Part shown: piece after piece, positions 34,375 to 43,900 of the stretch | Layout: each line of letters starts with the position of its first letter | How positions within the stretch are numbered: the first letter of the stretch is position 1 | From: Proteles cristata cristata | Lineage: Eukaryota; Chordata; Mammalia; Carnivora; Hyaenidae | NCBI GenBank assembly: GCA_017311185.1 | Contig: JAESUZ010003091.1 | Span: forward strand, 992,001-1,056,000 | Reading direction: 5' to 3' | DNA length: 64,000 nucleotides | Notes under the pieces: model-generated | Database searches by the model: none | What the model saw: the letters and a program-made list of their open reading frames with translations, nothing else | What the model was told of the DNA's origin: nothing | Made by a program: the position numbers and the translations under genes

Positions 34375-34485
34375 TCCTTATTTTGCCATTGGCTCGTTAT
34401 ATGCCCTAAGTCAGTCACTCTCCCCTCTGTTCCTTTATTTGTAAAATGAGAGCATTAGATTTAATAATCCCCAAGATTTCTCCCA
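34375..34485 (+). repeat. MIR fragment
   Basis: Matches in layout: ttgccattggctcgttatat, cctttatttgtaaaatgaga. Confidence 0.6.
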
Positions 34486-34864
34486 GATTTGATGTTGGAC
34501 AATGTATGATGACCAGAAGTCTTTAGGGAATGGTGATGATGGAAAGGCCCAGCACACTGTAGGGGGGCAGTTCAGTGAGCCATATGAGAGCACGTGAGCC
34601 ATGTGAGAGCACGTAGCAAATCAGCTTGGCCACAAGCCACAGGACTCAGCCTGTGTCTACACCCTGGGTTTGCTCCTGCCCCTTTCTACTCTTCCATTTC
34701 TGCCTCCTGGCCCAGCGCTCACAGTCTAGGGTATGGTTCAGGTGACCTCTTTTCCAAAGGGCTGGAGGAAGAGTTCTAAGGGAAGGTGAGGGGCCAAAAA
34801 GGCTAGGAGCCGGTAGCCAGTGGCAGCGCCCTGGTCTCCACCGACCTGAACCTCTTATCCATAG

Positions 34865-34886
34865 TCTCTCTCTCTCTCTCTCTCTC
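34865..34886 (+). repeat. SAMD14: (CT)n in the polypyrimidine tract of SAMD14 exon 2
   Basis: Eleven TC units end 17 bases before the AG at 34903-34904 and so form much of the polypyrimidine tract of the start-codon exon. Confidence 0.9.
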
Positions 34887-34904
34887 CCACCCGATCCTCC
34901 CCAG

Positions 34905-34959
34905 CTCCCTGGAGTCATGGCTTCTTCAAAGCTACGAGAACCTGCGGATGAGGTTTTTG
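34905..34959 (+). CDS. SAMD14: SAMD14 exon 2, start codon exon
   Basis: Twelve untranslated bases, then residues 1-14 from the ATG at 34917 (G at -3 and +4). Acceptor ccccag, donor gtaagt, phase 1 at the end. Confidence 0.93.
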
Positions 34960-37900
34960 GTAAGTTCTGTTTGCTGTAACTCTATCCAAGGCCACCGGCA
35001 CTGGGGGGAGTCCCTCTGGGACTTCAGTGTGTCCGTGTGCGGGCGACAGCGCGAGTCTTTGTCATTACTATCTATGCCAGTTACAACAACAATAAGGGTC
35101 TTCATTTATGAAGCACTGCCTCATGCCAGGTAGTAGGCTAGCACCCCCATCTCCCAGGCTCTGGCTCATTTACTCCCCACAGTAATGCTAGGAGGTGTGC
35201 TCTTTGTTCAGACGGAGTGCTATATACAGACTTGCTTTAAAGATCCGATGGCAGCTTGGTGGCAGAGTTGGAACTGGGACTCCAGCCTGCCTGCCTGCTC
35301 TCAGTCACTGTGCCGGACACCTGTGTCCCCAGCGCAGGTGATACCCATTACCTCCACATCCCACAGGGACGGACCTCAGCCTGCAGGGTGTGCGTGGAAA
35401 TCAAATATGTAGGACATATGGGCCCCTGTACCCTCAGGCCGGGCCCCCTCTTTACGCACCTGTACGATCCATCATATACCCCCTGCAGTCTTTCTTCTGT
35501 GTGGTTTGGAGAGAGACCCCACCCCGAGAGGGCCGGGTTCCCAGCATGCACTGGGGCGGCAAGGCTGTTTCCTAGCTGGATTTTGGCGGAGGAGAGTCAG
35601 TGGGAGGCAGTGGAGGCACGTGGAGGGAGAGGTGGAGACAGAAAAGGTCACCGGAAGCGCGTGGCCCATGTGCCGCGCTCAGGACTGTCACACTTGTGCG
35701 CACGGCCTCAGGGGACTCCCTGCTTCTCCTCTCCTGCCTTCTCATCTCTACCTGCCCTCCCCTGCTCACCCGATTCTCCCATGTGGCCATGCGCCCTGGC
35801 AATGCCAGGAACTCCTGGCTCCTGGCTCCTGGGAAACCACTTTCCTGGCCTCCCTGGGGCCCGTGGAATGGGTGGTGTGCCTCCTGGACTCCTCCAGCCT
35901 CCAGCTGCATCTGCGCCTCAGGCAGAGTCTCACCGTCTGCACCCAGGCCTGGCCCTTTCCTCACCCCCCTAACCCCAACTCTGCTGGTTTTTTCTTCTCC
36001 CAGACCTGCTGAGGTAGCTGGCCGCCTTGCCGCCTTCCTGATGCGAAAAGGCAATTAAATATTCATGACTCCCCAGTGCCCTGGGCTGGGCTAGCTCCCT
36101 GCTGGGGAGAGACAGAGAGAGACAGAGAGACAGACACACAGAGACAGAGGGAGGCCAGGGAGCCAGATAGAGCAGGGACCAGAGGAGAGACAGACTCCAC
36201 CTCGTCTTAAAATCACTTAAGCCCCTTAGAAGTGCCTTTGCCCCCTCCAAGGTAAGCTGCCTGCTGTCCTGCTGTGGCCCCGAGTCAGGAGCAAAGGGTC
36301 CTCCGCCCTGGCCCTGGGGTGGCTGGACACAAGCTGAGTGCTGGAGGGGTCGAGGAAGTTCAGCAGCAACCTTCCCAGGCCACCCAGAACAGCGAGAACA
36401 CTAGTCTGGGAGCCAAGAGGCCTGTCCTTAACTCCTCCTGCACCTCTGGTCAAACCTTGCCTGTCCGAGGCCTCAGTTTCCCCACCTGTAAAATGAGAGG
36501 TTGGACTCACAAGGTCCCCCCCCCGGAGGTGCGGCAGGCTTGGTAGTTATGCACTGAGCCCCTGGAGCCAGACTGCCTGTCACCTTGGCCCCTCTCTTCA
36601 TCAGCCACGTGCCTTCAGGCACATTAAGGCTGTGCCCTGGGGATTCCCGGAGTCTCTTCCTCCTAGGGTTGTGGGGAGTTCAAATGAGCTAGTAATTGTG
36701 AAGCACTTAGAACCGGTGCCCCACACAGTGAGGGCTCCGTAAGTATTAGCGATTCTTACTCAGTGGTTCAGCCTTTAATCCTTGCTGCTTGGAGATAAAG
36801 CTGGAGATTCTGTGTCAGGGAGCAGGGGACAGACGGCTCCCTCCCGAGGGGTAGTGTCAAGGCTGGGGTCCAAAGCAGCAGTCCTTTGATGGGACCTCTC
36901 CCCTCGCAGAGCCTCCACCACTGCCCCTGGACCACTGTGACAGTCTCCACGGGTCCACCCTCCCCTACATCCGGGCCAGTCCCCTCTCCTTGCAAGCTCC
37001 ACTGGCCCACGCCCTCCCTTCTCCTTGGAAAGTTCTTTCTTGTTCTCCCTCCATACAACCTTGGCTCTTTCCTGTTGCCCAGACCTCAGCCTGGCTCCCT
37101 AACCTACACCCTCCAGCCCCCGCCTGTCTATTTCAGCCCTTCCACAAATACCTGAGTTCCTGTCACCAGGGGGACAGTACTGAACGAGCCAGACAGAGTC
37201 ACTGCCCTTAAGGAGCGTGAGTTCTAGTGCCGGGGCACGCGGGGGACCCACGCTAAAGCACACAACGACACAAGGAGTGCTCTGTAGCGGACTGAAGCGC
37301 GGATGTGACAGGTGCACATCAGCCCCTTCTGATATCGCGAATCCATCTCCACCTGGCTCCGCACTGATCCCCGTAGTGTCACTGGCTTTGATACACCAAA
37401 CACCGACTGACCACCTCCTCTCCGCCGGGCCCTGTGCCAGCTCTCGCAGAACACAGTGGGCGGCGAAGGGCTTGAACCTTTGCAGCGTGCAGCCTGCACG
37501 GGACAGTCACTTCCGGCCAGAGCATGGCACCAGACCTGCAGAGGGGTGGTGGTCCTGCGGGTCCGGCGGCATATGGACTCAAGGTGACAGCCAGACAAAG
37601 AAGGGGTGGAGCGGAGAGGGCTGCGGGAGCAGCACCAGCAGAGGCAGGTGGAGACAGGGATCCAGGTGTGGTCAGTAGGTTAGTACCGCTGTCACCAGCG
37701 CCACCAGCAGCTCGCGCCTGCTGGGCACCTAGCTGCAGGCATTCTGGCACGACTTTCCATGGTGATCTTAGTTAATGTTCCCTGTGAGGCACATACTCCT
37801 GTTATGACCCCATTTTACTGATGAGGAAGCCAACATCTAAATGTAAGTAACTTGTGCAGAATCACCGAGCCAGCAATTGGCAGAACTGGATTCAGCCCCA

Positions 37901-40900
37901 GGAACCCGGCTCTTAACCGTGGTCCTTATACGAGCATGTTGTACAGAGGAGATGTGGGGAACACAGAAAGGGGGAGCTGGGATCCCTCCAGCCTTGTCTG
38001 GAGGCCTGAGGCATATGGACTTTATGTTGTTGGCTTTGGGACCCACTCTTCCCAGAATTAGAAGCTGAGTGGTCAGTAAAGTCCTCAGTGATAGAAAGCA
38101 TGTAAGCAAAGACCTGAAGGAGGTAAAGAAATGCCAAAACCCGTGGCAAGAGCCTTGCAGGAAAAGCACAGAGGAAGTGCAAAGGCCCTGAGGTGCAGGT
38201 GAGGCTTATGTGAGGAAGAGCCAGGAGGCTGGGATGGCCAGGAGTGGAGGGAGCACAAGGGAGAGAAGTAGAAGCTCAGGGAGGTAAGGGGAGCACAGAC
38301 TGAGTCTGGAAAGCCACGGGGAGGAGTTGGCACGTCCTCTGCGTGACATAGGAATCCCCAGAGGGTTCTGAGCAGAGCGGTGACAAGGGCTGACATGTTT
38401 TATCAGGATCACTCTGGCCACTGCTGTGTTGAAAATAGACTGGAAATGGGAAAGGGAGGGACAAGGGAAGACCAGCTGGGAGGCTTCTGTAATCACTGAG
38501 GCAGGAGGTGATAGTGACCTAGACCAGGGAGGCTGTGCGTCCCCCTCTCCTCCCTGCCTTCCCATCCCCTCCCTGCCTCCCCTTCCCCTCTGCACACTCT
38601 CCCCTTCCTCCCCATGTGTTTGCATGTATGTGAGTGTGTGCACGCGCAGACACGTAGAAACAACATTTCTGGCATGACATGCACGGTGCATCCACGTACT
38701 GTCACTCGGCCTCAGCAGTCATCCGCTCACGGCCACTCTTCCATCTCCATGCCTTGAGGGCTCCACTCCTGTTCCCCTGGATTATTTTGAACCTAATCCA
38801 AAGCATCGTATCATCTCACCATCAATATTTCAGTACGTCTAGAGGTATTTTGAAAGCAGAGCTAACAGTTGGGGCCCAAGGGTGGCTTGGGGCTGAGTTG
38901 GGTGGCCAGGATGGACCCTGTGGCTGAGCTGAGGAGCAAAGGGGAAGCCAGTCTGAGGCAAGGTGGTGGGTTCGTTCTGGCAGATGATTGGAAGAGCCGG
39001 GTGCCTTCGACACGGCGAGGTCCCTGGTCGGTGCGGAGGTGTCCCGGGCTTTGGAATTCAGGAAGGGGTCAGGGATGACCCAGTAGGTGGTAGTTAAGTC
39101 GGGCCAGCAACTGGGGTGGCTTAGGGGAGCAGCAAAGCAGGGCAGGCATGAGCGATGGGATGGGGGACCCTGAGATCGTGGGGTGGGGTGGAGTGGGGAA
39201 GAAAGGTCTTAACCCATTCTGAGATCTGGGGAGGGACATCTTCTGCCTCGAGATCCCAGCGCCAAGCCTGGGGATGCAGCAGCGAGGGCCTCATTCCCGG
39301 CTGGAGCAAATGGGAAGGAAAACTAGGAGCAGCTGGGTCTTTGCACGATCCATTCGGTTTGCCTAGTTCTTCTTCCACGTCTTCATCCAGGACCCAGCCT
39401 GGTGCCACCGCCACCCCCTCGCCCCCCCCCCTCCCCCGGGATGGCAGAGACAGGCCTCCCGGGGTCTGGGTTTTCCCTGATTCTGCTACTGTGTTCCGGG
39501 TCAAGCTATGAGCCTTCTCAGCAGTGCTATGTCTGAGGACCAACCCCGAGCATGGCACAGCCAGCCAGTGTCCCGGCAGGGCCAGTCTCTGGAGCCAGAC
39601 TAGTCGGGCCCAGATCCCGGACCATAGCTAGCTGGTGGCTTCGGCCAAGAACTTGACCTCTCTGAGCCTTAGTTTGCTCAGCTGTAAAATGTGCCTAATA
39701 GTTGCCCCTAGCTCACTGGGCTGTTTTGAGTAGATGAGGTGATGTACGAACATTCTGGCACATAGTAGGTGCTTCCTCTTTTTTTTTTTTTTTAATATTT
39801 TTATTTATTTCTAGGAGAGAGAGAGAGAGAGACAGTGTGAGCAGGAGAGGGTCAGACAGAGAGGGAGACACAGACTCTGAAATAGGCTCTAGGCTCTGAG
39901 CTGGCTGTCAGCACAGAGCCCGACGCGGGGCTCGAACCCACAAACCGCGAGATCATGACCTAAGCGAAAGTCTGACGCTTAACCGACTAAGCCACCCAGG
40001 CGCCCCAGTAGGTGCTTCTTAAATGGTGGCTGTGGTCACCGTGATCTGTCCAGCCTCATCCCCAGCCCTCCTCTGCACAAAGCTACCCCGTATGTACCAA
40101 GGAGGTGCGCCCAGCTCGCTTCCCTGCTTCTTGCCAACCTCCTCTCTTGAAAACTCCCACCCGGGGCCACCTGGGTGGCTCAGTCGGTTAAGTGTCCGAC
40201 TTCGGCTCAGGTCGTGATCTCACGGTTCCTGGGTTCGAGCCCTGCATCAGGCTCTGTGCTGACAGCCAGCTCAGAGAACCTGGAGCCTGTTTCAGGTTCT
40301 ATATTTCCCTCTCCCTGACCCTCCCCTGCTCACGCTGTCTCTTTCTCTCTCAGAAAACAAATTTTTAAAAATTAAAAAAAAGGGGGGCGCCTGGGTGGCT
40401 TAATCGGTTAAGCGTCTGACTTTCCGACTTTCGCTTAGGTCATGATCTCGCGGTTCGTGGGTTCGAGCCCCGCATCGGGCTCTGTGCTGACTGCCGGCTC
40501 AGAGCCTGGAGCCTGTTTCAGAGTCTGCATCTCCCTCTCTCTCTGACCCTCCCCTGCTCACGCTGTCTCTCTCTCCTAGAAATAAATAAAACATTTTTAA
40601 AAAATTAAAAAAAAGAAAAAGAAAACTCCCACCCAGACCTTAGACCAGCCTTAGTGCTTCCTCCCCTGACCCATCCGCACAGGACCACCCCGTCCTCCTT
40701 GGTGCCTGTGAGCGGCTGCTGTATTTAGGTGCTGACATGTCTGGCTTGCTCAGAGACCACGAGGGACCCCGTTCTCCATCTCCATCCTGTGGCCTGGCGC
40801 CGTGGTGACGGTCTGGGGTATGAGTGCAGGCGGCGGCCTGGCCTCTGGGCTTGCTATCCTCACGGTCTGCTCTCCGCCCCCTTCACCTGGTTCACAGACC

Positions 40901-43900
40901 TGGACTTGGCTGTGCCAGAGACCGTCAGACTGGACAGCAGTTTACACAAGGCCCGAGCCCAGCTCCTGGCCAAGGGCCGGAGACACCGGCCCTCCCGCTC
41001 CAGGCTTCGGGACAGCGCCAGCTCTGCAGAGGACGGCGAAGGCTCTGATGGGCCCGGAGGCAAGGTTGGGGCAACCCTCCCAGTCACACGAACCCGACCC
41101 ACCCTCTTGCCTGCCACCCCCCTCCCGCCCCCCATCCCTCCAAACCCTTTTCCAGAGAAACCACACTCCCAGGCTCCTGACATCTTAACGCCAACAAGAA
41201 ACTACCTGCATTCCCTTGCGGCTCATGTCAGATTTCACCCAAGGTGTCATCATTCTCATCTTACATGTGAGGGAACTGGGGCTCTGAGAGGTTCAGTCAC
41301 AAATTCACGCAGTTAGGAAGTGAGGAAAGTGGGGTTCAACCCCAGCCTACATGACTCAAGGCCTCCCATCTCCCACCTTTCACGGCCCAGCCCCCCACTC
41401 CCGGGGGCCGAGGACACCCTTCCTTCTAAGGTCCCCGAAGGAGCCAAGAGCCCGGGCTCCTCGCTTCAGAGGCTCCCTTGCAGTTTAAGGGGTGAAACCA
41501 ATTCCCAGGCCCTGGGGGGAGAGGGGAGGAGGGTTGGCAGTGAGCGGCTGCCCCTCCCCCAGGTGACGGACGGCTGCGGGAGCCCCCTGCACCGGCTGCG
41601 CTCGCCTTTGCACTCGGGCCCCGGGTCCCCCGGCGGGGGCTCCTTCTGCCTGGAGCCTCCGGGGTTGCGGCGCAGCCTGGACGAAGACGAGCCGCCGCCC
41701 TCGCCGCTCACACGCTACCGGCCCCTGCACAACGCCGCCTCGCACGAGGGCCTGGCCGCCGCCTCCTGCTCGCCTCCGCGCTCCGCGCCCTCCTCCGACA
41801 GCTCGCCCAGTTTCGTGCGCCGCCACCCGCGCGCAGAGCCGCACAGCGAAGGTGAGCGGGGTCGGCGCGGCGCCCCCTGCTGGCCTGCGCGGGGACTGCA
41901 GCGGCCCCTGCCGGTCCCTGGGCCGCTGCACCGGCCCCAAAGCGAAGCATAGCGCCGGACCGAGTAGGGCAGAGTGGCGAGGACGCATTACGGCTCGCTC
42001 ATTTGCTTACTGAGCTCCTGCTATGTGTTGGACACTGTTGCGCGCTGGGGCGCCCAGGGAAGGAAACAGATGCAGTCTTTTCCCGCGCGAGGCTTGCCGT
42101 TTTAGGGAGAGACAATCTAATAATTCCTGATTGCTTAAGGGCGAAGCGATCAAATCACCCCTTAATTAAATGTATAGTTACAAGTTGTAATAAGTGCTAT
42201 GGGAGCAACGTGCACGGTGGCCAGAGGGCGCATAGCAGGGTGAAAGGACCTAGTTGGGAGCCTCCTGTAAGGCTTCTCTGAGGAAGTGTCTTGGGAGCCA
42301 AGATGGGAAGGCTGGTTGGAAGTTTGTCAGGATTGGGGAGCCTGCGGGGCTCAGTCTGTTAAGCCTCCGACTTCAGTCAGGGCATGATCTCATGGGTCAT
42401 GGGTTCGAGCCGCGCATCAGGCTCTGTGCTCAGAGCCTGGAGCCTGCTTCGGATTCTATGTCTCCCTCTCTCTCTCTGCCCTTCCCCCTTTGTGCCCTCT
42501 CTCAAAAATAAACATTAAAAAATGAAAAACAAAAACAAAAACAAAGAAGTGGTCAGGATAAGATGAACAGTGAAGAGTAGCCGTTCCTGCTCTTTCATGG
42601 TTTATGTAAGGCTTTTGTAAATGTTCCTTGAGAGAGGCAGGTGTTCTTATAGATCCCACAAAATACGTGTTATTGTAGATCAGGTGTTATTATTCCTATA
42701 TTTGAGCTAAAGGAAGCTCAGAGATGTAAAGGGATTTGTCCCAAGTCACCCAGCTAGTGAAGGGCACCAGAGCCAAGTTACCTGATTCTAAGGCAAAAGA
42801 GTTTCTCCCACCTCACACCGGCAGCCCAAGGAGGCAGGTAAGTGACCACACAGGCTATTCCCTTCCCTCCCTTCTGCAAAAGATGACAGCCGGGATGCCA
42901 GCCCACCCGAACCCGCCAGCCCCACCATCGGCCTGGATAAGAAGACGCGTCGAAAGTTCCTGGACCTGGGGTGAGTGGAGAAGGGGCCAGAAGCAAAGGC
43001 TAGGAGCTTTTGGGCACAGGCTAGCACAGTGGGCGGCACTGCCTCACTCCCCCCTGCCCTCCCCACAGGGTCACCTTACGCCGAGCATCCACTAGCAAGA
43101 GCCGGAAGGACAAGGGCAGCAACCGCTTGTCCATGGGCAGCAGGTATGCGGTACCCGGAGCCCCTCAGCCATGGCTTCCGCCTGTGGTTCCCCATGGGCC
43201 CGGCCCTCACCTTGGTGCCCACAGCCACGCAGGGTGCTCTCTCCACAGGGAGTCAGTGGAGGGGTCCGGTGGCAGGTCAGGGGGCTCCCCGTTCCTGCCC
43301 TTTTCCTGGTTCACGGACAGCGGCAAAGGCTCGGCGTCCTCTGGGAGCACCACCTCCCCCGCCTGCTCTCCTAAACATGAGGGCTTCAGCCCTAAGAAGT
43401 CAGCTTCCCAGGTGAGTCAATGCACCCCCTCCCCCTCCCCCCACCGCCGTGCAGACCCCAGACTCAGGTGGCATTCCCAGAGTCCATCTGTCTGTCCCCA
43501 GAGCCATTCGGTGATTCCTTAGTTCATCCGTTCTCGTTCTCTGAGTTCATTCCTTCCCTCGTTCACTCATTCATCTTCTGAGTTTCATTCACGGAATTCA
43601 ATGTGTGCGTCCCTGAACGCTAGGCCTCCCCTGGCATTCGCGCTCACTCTCCTGCCGGCTCCACGCCCGGTCTTCGGAGCTGGGCCACCCGTGTGGTGCG
43701 CTGGGGCCTGGAGGAAAGAGAGAGAAAAGGGACGCAGACTAGCCAGTGCCAGCGAGAAGTGAGACCAGGGCCGGGGCGGGGCAATAGTGTCTGCTTGTGC
43801 TCACGCCGCTCTCTGCGATTTACGAGGCGCCAGGTGTGCGCTTTTGCTTTGTTCTCCCAAAGCGCAGGCACCTACCCCGGTTGTAGAGATGAAGGAAGGA

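Larger units (their letters stand above)
30991..34904 (+). other. SAMD14: SAMD14 intron 1
   Basis: 3.9 kb if exon 1 is right. Holds a (TG)n run, a 41-42-bp triplicated unit with an E-box and GATA-like motif, a recent SINE with a 23-bp duplication, a GGAT minisatellite and a MIR. No further coding exon was recognised. Confidence 0.5.

Noticed and set aside
36793..36798. AGATAA in SAMD14 intron 2 as the known E-box/GATA enhancer
   Set aside because: No CANNTG E-box lies at the expected 7-10-base distance upstream, and the described enhancer is in intron 1.
40381..40460. tRNA-like head of a SINE considered as a tRNA gene
   Set aside because: The A/B-box-like sequence belongs to the tRNA-Lys-derived SINE family, repeated fifteen times with A tails and target-site duplications.
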